64,000 nucleotides of DNA, from the NCBI RefSeq assembly GCF_963576615.1, contig NC_088710.1, positions 4,692,001-4,756,000 on the forward strand, given 5' to 3'. Under the pieces are notes generated by a model. That model did not search any database, had not been told where the DNA came from, and saw nothing but the letters and a program-made list of their open reading frames with translations. The first letter of the stretch is position 1. The number at the start of each line of letters is the position of its first letter. The position numbers were made by a program, and so were the translations under genes. Origin of the DNA: Watersipora subatra (taxonomy: Eukaryota > Bryozoa > Gymnolaemata > Cheilostomatida > Watersiporidae). Below are positions 45,041 to 60,000 of the stretch, piece by piece.

Positions 45041-48000
45041 CTGCAGATCAACAAATACTTGAATGATTATCATAGAGTCAAAATATTTCCTATGCACAAA
45101 ATAAGCTCTGAACATAGCACTGGGAAGACACAGTCAGACAAGTTCATATGCATTGTAAACTAGTGAATTTTAACTTTTATTCATGTATGAAGACCTAGTC
45201 TAAATTATTCAAGAAAATGATACCTCACATGTATTAGAACACTATGACTATTGATTAACAGGCTACCAGCGGTATCTTTCATTCATATCAAATCTTGGCT
45301 AATCTTATCAACATAATACTTTGATTAAGGATAATTGTATTAAGTACCATAGATTCTGTTGTTGAAGTTGAAAATTTGACATCAAATTTCAAGTTTAAAA
45401 ATTCATCCTTGACTTATGGGCAATGATGTTTTTTTCATGACAAGAATTCTAGTAAAATTCCATTTAAAAAAATCTATCGCAAGTTAAAATTACGCAATAT
45501 GACATATAGGGGTTTATTTATAAAATAGTTAAATACTAGTAATTGATATGTATGCACTATCACTAGAGTTCAGTGTTGTTTCTGCCTGAACACGAAATTT
45601 TTTTTTCTCAAACAGGTTTACATACAGCAGTACAATTTTGGCTCCCGATTGGTTTTAGTAATTGAGTTTTAGTAATCAAAGCCTACATCATTACATTAAA
45701 AGTGAATAGTTATAATTAGAAAGGAACACAAAATTCCATAATTTTAATCAGAATGGCTTAAATCAATGAGTTTTAAGCGAGCGCCTCTTACGTTTTAACA
45801 GCACTTTTTGAATGATAACATAATTTTTACTACGTAATTTAGAATTTTGTGTTCCTTTCTAATTATAACTATTGATTTCTAATGTAATGATGTAGGTTTT
45901 GTTTACTAAAACTCATTTACTAAAACCAATCAGGAGCCAACATTTTACTGCCGTATGTAAACCTGTTTGGGAAAAAAAATTTCGCTGCCCAGACATGTGC
46001 AGCTAGTGCTCTATAAATAGCTTAGGATGAGTCAACCCCCTAGCTTTTGCTTACCTACCAGCTGGTCGGCTGACCTTGTTCAGTGTTGAGTTGGCTAGTG
46101 TAAACTGTGGTTCAGTTGCTAATAAAGCTTGTCTAATTGAAATGTTACATTTGCTATTGCTTTTTACTAGAAGATTTAACAGTAATCCTACTCAACATGA
46201 GATCAAACACAAGGTCCCGTTCTTCCGTATACAAATTTTCATCGCACAACATTAACATCTTTGACTAAAATTCTTCTGGAATAAAATTTTATTTCAATTT
46301 AATGTTTTTTTCAGAGTATCTGCCCACAAGCCCACACTTCAGTAATTCATTTGACACATCCACTATCATACATCCATTTTTTTTCGTGAAGATGAATCAC
46401 AATTTTTGACAGAAATCTGTCTTAGGCTGTTTAGAAATCTAGTTATATTTAACATTACTTGTATTGTTTAAAAAGTAATGTTTGGTAGATGAAAAGAAAA
46501 TGTTGTTACCTTGACAGTGATATAAATTCTTTCGACCTGCTGACAGCTGACAGATCGTGATCACGATGTAAAAAATAATTATAAGATAGCAAGTTCTTTA
46601 TGCTTAATGTTGCTGTTCACAATCACGTAGTATTGCTAAAATGATACTAAATTCACTAGTTTAGTGCAAAAATAAATTAGGAACACTCAAAACTACTCAA
46701 TTATGAACAGGAATTAGTCAGTCGTAAAAGTTGTGGCTACGCGAGTCTCATACATACCTGAGCACATTTTATCGAAGTTTCTAAATATGGTAGGCACTAC
46801 TTTGAGTACGGGTAATAACCTCTATTTTGCAGGTTTAAAAAAATTGAGTAGATTGACATATATATGGATGTATATGCATGGATTTTGTTGGAAAAATGTC
46901 CATAGATTGCTTTTTATTTTTACTAGCTATGGAACTATTTTAAAATACATTCTGAATAGAGAAGTAACTTAGACACTCTTGTATCATAATTTGGCAGATT
47001 CTAAGCTGTGGATCAAAAAAGCTTAAACACATACATGTATATGAAAGTTTTACTCATTGAAAAATACTGCGATCCGTTTCATGAAAAGATATCAAACTTT
47101 TGTCAATTTGTGACTGTAATCATAGTTGACGCAAACTCACTAAATAACGTTCTCAAATTTGAGAAAAAATGCTCTCTTTTATCAGCAACTGATAGGCAGT
47201 CCGTTTCAGCTTGAAAGTCCAAGTTTAAACTTGCAGTGAAAATTTAAATATTTTTACAACTTTTGAAATTTGGTTTAAAAAGTACTCGAGTCATCTTTAT
47301 AAGTCCAAACATTTAAACATTGATAGAAAATGGCAAGTTGTTTAAAAAACATGAGTGTTCATTTTTTTGTTTCAACTTTGAGTAATGCTTGAATGTAGCA
47401 ATTTAGTTGAATTTCAAATGCCTCTAGTCAGTGCCAGTAATATAAAGAGTTTTTATCTGGATACATTTGTAATTAGTGTAGCCAGTGCTTTGGAAGTGAA
47501 TGGAATTAGTGCAGGAATAATTGTGTTAAATTGCTAACTGGGTTTCATCCGTAATCCATAATTCATCCATAAGCAAACATACACCTTTCAGAATGCTAGT
47601 AGTACATCTTACAACTTATCATAAGTATTCACTCAAATGTTTAGACTTAGTCTGTTACAAGCTCTTTCTGTATACTGCAACTGTCCATATTAACAGAAAA
47701 TTACAAAAACATTCTGATGCATGTGTTAAATTTTTAGAGATTTGCATTTAAAACTTGAAAACACAATCGCCCACTAGCATATTAGTTTACTTACTAATGT
47801 ACTTACAACTTACTAGTGTACTTACAACTTACTAGTGTACTTACAGCTTACTAATGTACTTACAACTTACTAGTGTACTTACAACTTACTAGTGTACTTA
47901 CAGCTTACTAATGCACTTACAACTTACTAGTGTACTTACAACTTACTGGTGTACTTACAACTTACCGGTGTGCTTACAACTTACTAGTGTACTTACAGCT

Positions 48001-51000
48001 TACTAATGTACTTACAACTTACTAGTGTACTTACAACTTACTAGTGTACTTTAGGACTTACACATGTAAACAAGACATTGCTGACTCACCCTAACGAGTT
48101 GCAGTACTTTTCCAGCTCTGCTCGAATTTGGCAAAGTGGTCTAACCTTTGGGTCAAGCTTTTGATGGTCAACTATTCTCAAATGTTCCATTGCGCTAATA
48201 AGGCATCTTACAGCATTCTCGTTGTTGCCACAGAAATGATGGTACTGCGCAAATAGCCTAAGAACATATGTATTATGTATTCAGTTTTAGACTAGTCCTC
48301 ATAATATCAGAGACTCATCCGATTATATCATAGACTCATTAAACAATGACGTTCAGGCAATTAAACTGTTGATTGCTTGTCTGATGTTAAATGATTATTG
48401 CAGTAGGAGTTGTCTAAACATTAACTGAGCTCAAAAATGGCAGGTTTGGATGCAGCACTCATTTGGATAAAAAATGCTATGGATAACACCGGCTTTAATT
48501 TAAAAAAAATGGCATAAATATCCCTAAACGTATCTAAAACAATGCAGATAAAAACGAACGATCTTGATTAGGTGCCTACAGCTGCATAGAAATTTGAATT
48601 TTGAAAAACACACAACAATTTTAAAGTTTTTATATAGCAAAGTTTCCAATTATGAATGTTGAAAATATTACATGCCAAATGACATTTCAAATTTGAATAC
48701 GATAATACTTCAACATTATGCATACAAGTTCTTTTTCAGCAAGAGTCTGCAAAAGTGAAGAACGTACAAATTCTAAAAAGTTTGAAGATCTGTGCTGTGA
48801 ACTTGATCAACTGATTATATACAAGTTCATGAACAGAAATACATAGACATGCTGACCAGGGTCAACTGATCAAACATAAATCGTAAACTTGTTGATATAT
48901 GGTTACAACACTGCTAGCATATCATTTTATAAGTTTTAGTGCTCCTATACATCCTTTCAAGAGGATTACCTGCCAGCTTTTGCAAGAGACCAATTATGGT
49001 CCAGTGTACGGGAAGCAGGTGGGCTCGTAGGAGTGCTTGGACTTGACAGTCTGACACCCTGCGACTCAATACGATGTTTGATGCATTCTATTAATCTCTC
49101 TCCCTTCTCACGATCCGCCTGTGCATCATTCCCATTGAGGTAAGAGATTTTCTTCCCTGGAAACCATCCAAAAGAAATATTAAGCTGTGAGTAAACTATT
49201 GAGCATAAACGGCCAGAGTGCTCCATGAAGCTGTAGTTATAAGGCTATAGAAAGGCTAGCCAGAGTGACTCATTAAAAGGGTAAACTATGACTAGACAGT
49301 GATACTTGTAGCTACTACAAAGATATCACTGCGAAGATTTATCGGCTGAACCTCGAAATGTATGAAAACCAAATAATAATCTTAATAATAATGCATTATA
49401 ATAGTACAATGATAATTTATGGTTATATAAGAATTATGTATATTCTGACTATAATTTCTACTTTTATTATCAAATCAAGTGGCTGTAAATCGGTGTAAAT
49501 AAACCAAAAGGCTACCATATAAAAGCATAAATGCTAAATTTAAGACAGCAAAGGACATCCAGTACATAAATTACAAAAAATAATTTTATACCCTTAGTGT
49601 CTGCTATTTCGCAATAAATCTCCATCAGTTAAGTGTATGTGGCTGGAAAATCTTATTGACATAGTATAGTAGCTAACATAAGGCTGGGTGTTTTGATACC
49701 AGCAGAATGTTACCTCAACTGCCTTCGATGGTGAGTACACCAAGCATAAACAGTTTGAGATACCATATACTTCAGTTGTCCATCAGCAAGTTGATTTGTT
49801 TAATAAATCCAAATTGCTTTCTGTCTTTCAAATGAAATCCCAAATCACTTTTGCCTATGTCCAAATCACATCAAATGATAACTAAGTTGGATCGCTACAA
49901 ACGAGGTTTGTTTCAAATATACAAATTGCCATGAATATGGACTCAGCTCTGCTGGTTGGTAAATTTAATTAGTGCACTGACATACCATGTCAAACCTGTC
50001 CAAATGCTTTCTGACGTTGGCACAGCCTGTTTGATACATCATTAACTTTTCTACCAGTTTTACATTATTATACACTTTCTCTAGCTCGGTAGTGCTTTAC
50101 ATGTTTGACTTACATAATTCAAATAATCTACTGCATTATGCATTTTACAACCACTTACTAGTTGGTAAAAGCTAACTTTAATTAATTTGGTTACTAAAGT
50201 TAACTAACTCAACTTAAAAGTTAACTTTAGTTAGTTTTTAGTCAACTAAAGGTTAACTATTTATACTAGCATCAAGCAGTACTAACATCATTCGTATTTT
50301 TATGCCATGCAAAAAACCTGATGTTGATGGTCTATAACAGTACATGAACTTATCACTATGACGATTACATAATATCAGTGTTCTATATCGGTGCTGTCTG
50401 ATGTGTTCACATGCTTTAATCACTCTGATTTTGAACTGAACTTATTCCTAATAGCGTAAGTGTGAAGTCCTACACTCGATGCTTAAAGCTGTGGTAAGAC
50501 AACTCCACATTGATTGGATTGTGCAAATTTCATATCTTTTACAACTTTATTGTTATGAAAACATTGATATAAATACCTAAAGTCAGAAGATATCCCATGA
50601 GGCAGCACAGCAGGTGGTAATCATCTGTTTCCAATTCACTCTTGACAATTCCACACTCGAAGGCAGAAGTTTTTGCCTGCCCAGAAGATGGCTGCCCAGA
50701 CTGGTTCATGAGTGGGTTAATTGAAGCACTCTGGTTACAATTTTTAGGCCCTGTATGGCTGCTAGGTAATGCCCCTGCTTGTGCACCACTTGCATGCCCG
50801 GTGTGGATGACAGCTGGAATCCCAGTCTGGACAGTTTGGTGCAGGGGTCCAAGTGATGGCATTGCCTGGTCTCCATTTGAAGGCATTGCCAAGCCTTGGC
50901 TGCCTTCCATTTGCCGCCCTGACTCTTCTTGCTGCCCTGACTCTTCTTGTTGACCTTGCTGCTCTGACTGCCAAGGCAAGTAAACGTTGAAGTCAGGTCT

Positions 51001-54000
51001 ACCACTTATACCTACAAGCAGTTGGTTTCCATCTGATCAGTTTGTATAATCATACCAGGTTTCCACCATTCTGTGTTTCTAGGTGTTGATGTCTTGTTAT
51101 GTATATATGTTCATATGGTTGCTTCTTAACATACAAAGCTACCCTAATCTGTTCTCATATTCGCTTCATATGTCAAAATTATCGCAGTTATTCTTTTAAG
51201 GGTATATTTCATGTGATTGTTTCACAGTCCAAAAATTTAATGATAAATGCTTCAGGAAATTACAAATAAATTTTAAAGAAATGCATTTAATCTTGCATAT
51301 ATATATAGGCGTAAAACTATTTAAAACTGTGTAAAAAGCTAGATAATGTGAAAGAAACAACTGAAGTAATCTGTACTATGATACAAGCCATGTTCATCAG
51401 TAGCCATGGTTAGAGGTTCAGCAAAAGGATTGTTTCATATGGTATTTGAACTCATGACATTAGGCTTAGCCACACTTGCCCTGTCGAAGCCCCAAACGAC
51501 TGCCTTCCTCCATTCCAAATAAGTGTGCATGTACTTACTCTTTGTGATCTCACAGCACACTGGACAGCCAAGGTACTCAGGCCTGTATTCCCTCGGGCGG
51601 CTCAGCCCCCCCTAACTTTTTAGTGATTTTTGGCGGCTAATTAGTAAGAATTGCAGTCTAAGCTCACTCACTTGGAATTTCCAACAACTAATTTACTAGC
51701 AATTAGCGTTCTATACTGTCTCTGTTATGATCTCACCAGATGAGTGATCTTGTGAGACTTTGTTAAGACTTGGAAACTGAACTTTATTGCTTATAGTGGG
51801 GGTATAAATAAGACCCCTAAACTTGCAGTTTTCTTATCGTATAAAACTTAATCAACGTAGAATCAAAACATCGACAAGGAGCACTATGGGGCAGGCTCTT
51901 CTAAATAACCTTCTAATATTACACATATATAACATTGTGGAAATAGATACAAAATCAGTTGTAAAAGATTTCTGCCATGGACACATTGACAGAACAAGAC
52001 TTATTGTAATAAAGAAGTAATAGCTTTTGTTCTGTCAATGTCCTTTACAGAAATTTGTAGTGTCATGAGTTTTATATCGTTCGTTGAATAAAGAAAAGGT
52101 TTTGCCTACCATGGACCATTGACAATATATTTATGTAGATTTTGAGCTTACAATTGATTGCATTGTATTAAACATATAGCAACATTTGCCATTCTAACTT
52201 TCAAACTGTCTATCATGAAAAAAGTGTTTTGTGTAATTGCAATAAATTAAAAGAGAGAAAATGAGAACAACTGTAAAGGTTGTCAAACAACTGTAACTTT
52301 AAAACTTCATTATCTGAAAGATGTGTTTCGTTGAAATAGTTTTCAAATTTGTCAAACAACTGTAACTTTCAAACTTCTTAACTTGAAAGAAGTTTTCGTT
52401 AAAATAAATTAGGATGAAAAATAAAAACGTTAAGGCGTTTAAATGTAAATGTGAAATCATTAGCAAGTAATGGCTACATATAGTAGTCTGTTTTGCTACG
52501 ATTACAATGAAAAATTATTTGGTATACACTTATATAATTTTAGTTCGTTTCAATGTTGGCATGCAAAAATTGGCATGCCAACACTGGCATGCGAGAATAT
52601 CATAGGCTATAGATAAACAGAGAGCGGTATAGAAACCCGTAGTAATTATCTAGTACAATCACCTCCTGGTAAAAACCATCATCATTAAAAATAGTAACAA
52701 AACAATATGTTAACCTTTGTAACCATTGGTACCAACAATGACTTTAGTGCATTTTGTGGCGATGATCTGCAAGATAATATAACATTACCATGCACTACGT
52801 GGAGAGTTTTTACCTTCGAAACAGGCATGTAACATAAATGCTGAATCTAACTTGAATGAATTTAGCTTACTAAACATACTTTCAGGAAGTTTTAATACGT
52901 ACTATAATAAACTTAAAACTTTTAACTAAAATGTTGTCATTTATACGTTTTATCGGTTTTTACCATAACGGATAACGCTGAACTCGCCATGGAAAGATAT
53001 ATCTCTTAATAACGTATATAATCAGAACACAAATTGCCAAATTTTAAGTTCGAGATTAATTATTGTCGGAATAAATTAGCCCTGACAAGAAAAAAACAAA
53101 GAAGCATTGTGTTGCGCATACTTAGGTCCTAAAATATTTATTAACAGGGGAATCGAAACACATGGGCGCCTTGCTAAAATAATAGCTGTAGCTGGACAAT
53201 CACAACGATAGCTGGACAATCACAACGACAGACGACTACACAAATACACACGCAACCAACTTTGAGAAATATATATATATATATATTATTTTAAAGCCTT
53301 TGATTGTCTGCATGTATATGTATGTAAACTGATTGTTTTGGCCCACTTTACTCACCCTTGTATTTTGCCTTGAGAAACATCAACATTTTCAAAATAGTCC
53401 AATTTTCAAAATGTCTTTTGGTATTTTGAAAATTGAGTAGTAAAAATAGTAGACCCATGTGCGCCCCAAATAATAGCCTTCCGGCATTTTCGAGGGATTG
53501 AGCACACATTTATAATCAGTGCTTCATCATCACACTGATTATTTCTCATGGCACACGGGATTGGTCTTAAGTATAACAAGAGCATGCGTGTATCCGTCTG
53601 TAGAAGCCAGGATTCGAGGTTAGAAAAGAGGTTCGCTTTTTAAAGGACTCGATACATCCAACTTGGTTGCCTTACACTCTAACACCTGCATTACTCAACT
53701 GCTTTCCGCATTGCGGAATAACTGTGCATATACCTATGTATTAGCGCTGTCGACAAGCATGACACAATGGAGTGTTAAGGTACTACTCATCGAAAAAAGG
53801 TTTTTATTATCAGATGACCTTTATGTTGAACGCAGGGAAATTGAGATGCAGTCATGGTACTACAGAATACAGACTGTTTATAAGTAGAGCGTGATAGAGA
53901 TAAGGAGTAGGTTTAGCTTAAAATAACGCAACTTTAGTGATCACATTTTATTGATCACTTTCTTTGGCTACTTTTGATGAACCAACACCATCATCAGTAT

Positions 54001-57000
54001 TTTCAAATACCTATCCATTGTGACTTGTTTTTAATGATTTTTTAAAACTTCTAAAATGCATCATGCAGGAGTTCTCAACATTATTGATGGCACGCATCGA
54101 GTGAAGTTTTTTCGGATGATATTTGACTACCCAATCTGACACATCAAAATTTATCAGGATTTCTTTAATTATCGATGGAGGTAAGACGATCATAACTGCA
54201 TCCTCTTCATCGAATTCTCCAAATTGTTCAATTATTTGCTGCATTGTGAACAACTCTTGAAGTTCTCCACTTCAAGAGGAGGATCATCAATGAAAGCTTC
54301 ATCAAACCTTTTGCGGTCTCGACAAGAAATAGCGTGAGACCACAACTTCCTCCATGCAACTTTGAGCGGTCGCTTGGTCATTTCGTCCAATGCAAGTTTG
54401 ACATCGCAGACACACCACAATGTTAGAGTGACATGTCCAAAATTCAAGAAGAGCGAGTTGAGTCTTGTCATTGATCTCAAAACTCCGCTATGAATAGATA
54501 TTTGGTGTACAATTGTTTAAAGTTGTAAATTACTTTTTGGTTCATATGCTGAAAAAGTGGTTTCATATTAGGAGGAAGGTAAAGCACATTCCCAATTAAA
54601 CCTTTTCAATTATGTCTTCTTGTAGGCCAGGTGGGTGAGTAGGGACATGTTCCAGGACGAGAAGACACTTGTAAGGGACACCATTATCTCGGATGTATTT
54701 TTAACCGCAGTGCAAAACACTGTGTTGACCTATTCGAGGAACAACTGCCAGGTAACCCCAGCCTTTGAGTTTGACCTCCACATCAATTTGAGCTGCTGCT
54801 TAATTCTCTTGTAGGCTCTGAATGCTTCAGCATTTGCCGAATGGTAAACCAAGAGCGGTTTCCCCATGCAATCACTAATGGCATTGCAACAAAGGGCGAG
54901 GGTGAGGCGATCTTCCATCGGATTGGGTCCTGGGAGACTTTTTTCTCAGCGGTAATGTAGGTTACGCAAATGCACCTTATTCAAAAACAGGCCTGTCTCA
55001 TCACAGTTGAATACTTGCTGAAGAATGTAGCCTTTGTCTTTTGTTATTTTTTCAAATTCTTCAACCAAGTTCCCTGCTACAAGTTTGCCGAAACTTGATG
55101 TCTCACCAGGTCTTACAATTGAGCAGATGCCAGTCCTTTTAAAAAAAATTTCATCATCCATGCAAGGCCATGAAATCTTGCTTCTCAGACTGCCCTCACC
55201 ACTCTCGAACTTGGAAAGTTAGTCAAATATGACAGTTGTTTTTTCACGTATGACAAATAAAAATGACAGCTTCAGTTATAGAGTCTTTTACTATTTTCTT
55301 CTCCTTGATCTGAATTAGGAGAAACCTCTCAATTTAATCATTCAGAAGAAACCTTTGGTTGAACATCCTGGAGATGTCCTTGGCAAGCTTGATCACTTTA
55401 AAGGCATAATTCTGTTTGGTAATCGTTTGTATCATCGGAGGAGCCATATGCACAGTCTAGCAGCATCACCCAAGTTCATACCACACTCATACTTCTAGAT
55501 AATGTATTGCTGTTCTTATTATTTGCTATAATTATTATCAATTCTCAATTGTACTCAGTTTAGGTCCATCATTACAGTAAATTAATGATAAGTTAAGGAG
55601 AAAACATTACTTTAACGATAATCTAAATAGATTTATTTACTTTTTTCTTCAGCAAGGTAAAGGAAAAATATCGTATATGTATAAATTAAAGTAAACAAAT
55701 GTGTATTGTGTATAATAGATACCCTCGAAGTTTTGTTTTCTTTCCTATGTGTGGCAAAAGATTAAACAATAAGATGAAACAATAAGATGAAACAATAAGA
55801 TTAAACAATAAGATTAAACAATAAGATTAAACAATAAGATTAAACAATAAGATTAAACAATAAGATTAAACAATAAGATTAAACAATAAAATTAAACAAT
55901 ACTTGTAAGATAAACTTTGAGACTCATTATGCAAATGGAAATTGAGAACTCCTAGAGCAAAACTGACAAGTTGAACAAAGAACCTTTGAGCAAACAGAAA
56001 CTGAAAGGGGTTTAATAAATTCTGTAAACTGAAAACAGCCAGGCCATCTTACGTCTCCAACGATTGCATGAGCGGACAGCTTCATCATAGTTGCTGATTC
56101 TCAAAAGTTGGTAGGATTCAGCTATGCGAAGGCTTATCATTGTCTCCAACAAATAGACATTGTTATCCTGTTGAACCTTACCACAAATCTGACCGGCTGT
56201 CAAAGCGAGTTTTCCATACTCATTTGGTGACTCCGAAAAGTCTGGTGCTAATGGAAGAAACAGTAGAGTTAAGTATATAAAACACTTGAACATTGTACAA
56301 GTTTGCAATATTAAGAAGTCAATTGAAAAAAAATTTAATAAGAAAATCTCACAAGAGTTGAGCATGTGAGTGTCAGTCAGAGAAAGAGTAGCTAACTACA
56401 AACAGTAAACATTTGAAAGTTCTGGAAAGGACCACGTTGTATAATCATCTTATGTTTATGTGAGTAATCATAATCAGTATATATTCACCTTAATAATCAT
56501 AATCGGTAGATATTCACTTTAGTAACCATAATCAGTATATATTCACCTTAGTAATCATAATCAGTATATATTCACCTTAGTAACCATAATCAGTATATAT
56601 TCACCTTGGTAATCATAATCAGTATATATTCACCTTAGTAATCATAGTCAGTAGATATTCCCCTTAGTAACCATAATCAGTATATATTCACCTTAGTAAT
56701 CATAATCAATACATATTCACCTTAGTAATCATAATGAGTATATATTCACCTTAGTAATCATAATGAGTATATATTCACCTTAGTAATCATAATCAGTATA
56801 TATTCACCTTAGTAATCATAATCAGTATATATTCAGCTTAGTAATCATAATCAATATATATTCACCTTAGTAACCATAATCAGTATATATTCACCTTAGT
56901 AACCATAATCAGTATATATTCACCTTAGTAATCATAATCAGTATATATTCACCTTAGTAATCATAATCAGTATATATTCACCTTAGTAATCATAATCAGT

Positions 57001-60000
57001 ATACATTCACCTTAGTAATTATAATCAGTATATATTCACCTTAGTACTCATAGTCAGTATATATTCACCTTAGTAATCATAATCAGTATATATTCACCTT
57101 AGTAATCATAATCAGTATATATTCACCTTAGTAACCATAATCAGTATATATTCACCTTAGTAATCATAATCAGTATATATTCACTTTAGTAATTATAATC
57201 AGTATACATTCACCTTAGTAATCATAATCACTATATATTAACCACATTTATTGCAAGTAACATTTATTTTTAATGTTTTCAATCATAAAATTAGTTGTAC
57301 ATAACTCACAACTCTAAATACTTGTACAACAATTATATAAAAAAAAACATACAGTGAGCGGCGCACTGGTAAACTTTGGCCCAAGAAAGGAAAATCTGTG
57401 CTGGTAGTTCTCCCATATAAACCTCAGCCAGCTTTTTTATGTCTACAACCTTTTTCCTTTCTTCCTTCTTATAGAGGACACGCCCTTCTGTTAATAGCTG
57501 CTCAAAGTACCTGTAGTGAATATTATATTCGTGTATTAGGAAATACAGAGCACTCACTCATCATCATGCTCTCCATAATAGCAATGTCATATATTTTGTT
57601 GTTGCTTTATCTTGAATAACTACACAAATGGCAAATTCAATTTATAGCAGATAAAACTAGGTAGGTGTTCTGAAGAATCAGTAGAGCGAGCGCGTAATGA
57701 TAATAATTATATTAATAATAGTAATACAACATTTGTGGTAACACTTACTCTTTTCGAGCGTGGTTATTCACCAGGTTTTCTTCGCTAAGACGTACCATGT
57801 TCTTTTGTGATTTATGAGTGAACCTGTGAAATTTCGGCAAGTCTCTTATGAAGCTTAGAAACACCTCAGATGAGACAAATGGGCATTGTCGCCCAGCTGC
57901 ATACAGATCTGCTCCTTTCCTGCAAAATTTCAGATGTTTATGCGCAATTCTAAGCGAGTTAATGAATCCATAACACTATATAAAACGAAGTACAGTGTAT
58001 ACCATTTACTAAAGATTTTAACTACTTAGTTTAGAATTTAAAAGTTTTTAAATCTTTTACAATAAGAAACTCTACAAAGCTAGTTCATTCTATTTTATCA
58101 TCTATCATAACTGAAAAAACGTTTCTCAACTTTTCAGTGACCGAATTAGCAATCGACTCATATTTTAACTACTTCTTTCTTCCTACCATATGAAACAATT
58201 CGTAGTGAAGTGCCTTTAGTGGTCATTTTTACACCTTCATTTCACCTAATATCTAAGACCACAGCTTTGCCTTTTTATTAATGAAATATACAGGTTACTC
58301 CTAAAAACCAACAATTTCTTGTTTCTTTGTAGCTGAGCACTGTTTTATATACTACAGTGTTGGCTCCGCTTCTGCCTTTTTATGTTTTTGCCTGCCTCCG
58401 AGTTGTGTTTTCTGGCATACACGCTTGAATTTTGGTTGGCCTTGCTCCTCAGTGGTTTGGCAGATTATATTTGGTGAAGCGGTTGCTTACGTGGTTTTGT
58501 ATATATATATATATATTTAGTTTATAAAAAACTATAGATTAAAATCATTACTACTAATAGTTTCATGCAGCCGCGTTGCAATCTTCAGGTAGAATGCCTA
58601 AAATGTATAATTTACAAGCTATAAAATTACTTTATAAAGCTGAGGGCTCAATACTATTTGTCTGATATAAATATAGTATACAGCAAAGATGTTGTCAAAT
58701 TATGTTATTGAGCTAATTAGGTGTTTTCTAGCATGTCGGCATGTGGATATCAGCTCACTTCTAGTGTTAAGGCTGGCTAACTTTGGTTCGAATATGATGA
58801 AGTACTTTTCCCATAGACATAATTGGCAAGATTTTGTATGACCGCTCTTTATTCAACTGTGAATTTAACTCAACAAAGTCACCACCAACAGTGAAGGAAA
58901 TGGCAAGATTTAATGACAGACTCACACATATGATCAGAAATATCAAGTTTAGAAAAATCCAGTGCAACTTTCAGCACAGGATGAAAAACGATCTGAGGAA
59001 GAAACTTAAAGACAAAACCAAAGTCATTGTCGATGCAGACAAAACAAACAATGAACTATCACAAGAAAACTCAGACCTACCAAAGCCTCTTTACCAACAA
59101 CACCACGAAAGACTACAAAAAGATAGCCATGGCTACAGTAGACTCCATCAAATTAGAAGCTAAGGCTATAGTAGAGAAACTTAGTATTGCAGACCGCCTA
59201 TATAAAACTAGTGAGCAAAAAGCATTCATCATCATCAAAGACCACAAGGCAAACTTCCCCGAAAAACCAACTTGCCAGCTCATTTATCCAAGCAAATCGG
59301 AGATAGGCATCAAATAGGTAAACAAATCACAGATAGCATCAACCGAGAAATACTCTACCAAATGAACTTAAATATATGGAAAATACAATATCTATGCTCA
59401 CATGATTTAAAAACGTCACCAACAAATCCCAGCACTCTTATTGTATTTGATGTCGTTGAGTCTTATCCCTCAATAGCGGAAGATCTACTTAACAAAGCTT
59501 AATCGTTTGCGTCTAAATACACAAATATATCTGACTTACACAAACGTATAATACACCACGCAAAAAAATCTATACTCTACAGCAATAAAAAACCATGGGA
59601 TAAAAGATCAACTGCAAACTTGTATGACGTAACAATGGGCTCTTACGACGGAGCAGAAAGCTGCCAACTTGGCAGGAAACCTTCATGCTAAACCTTACCC
59701 CTGAGAAGCTTGGCAAAACAATTGGCTTATATCATGACAATGGTCAAGGACTACTAAAAGATACTGCATGAAACATTAAGCGCACTAAGAAAGAACTATG
59801 TGAAATCTTCCGTAAACAACTTACGTATTACCATCGAAGCAAATTAGAAAGTAGTAAACTTTTTAGATGTAACTTTGAACCTTAACAACAACAGCTTCAA
59901 ACCGTATAGTAAACCTAACAACACAACCACATATGTACACAAAGACTCAAATCATCCACCATCAATCATAAGAAACATACCTGAATCCATCAACAAAAGA

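Larger units (their letters stand above)
45041..48089. other. Last intron of the TPR-like gene
   Basis: About 3 kb. Contains the foldback 45561-46018 and the 20-bp array 47785-48058; the remainder is AT-rich with nothing recognised. Confidence 0.6.
51012..56052. other. 5-kb intron of the TPR-like gene, holding a Tigger-type insertion
   Basis: The flanking exons join in phase without anything from this interval. It holds a SINE fragment at about 51435-51480 (- strand B box gagttcaaataccat), the Tigger-like pseudogene and a 13-bp array. Confidence 0.65.

Noticed and set aside
55758..57237. CRISPR-like arrays of short repeats
   Set aside because: The units are contiguous with no unique spacers, and the genome is eukaryotic.
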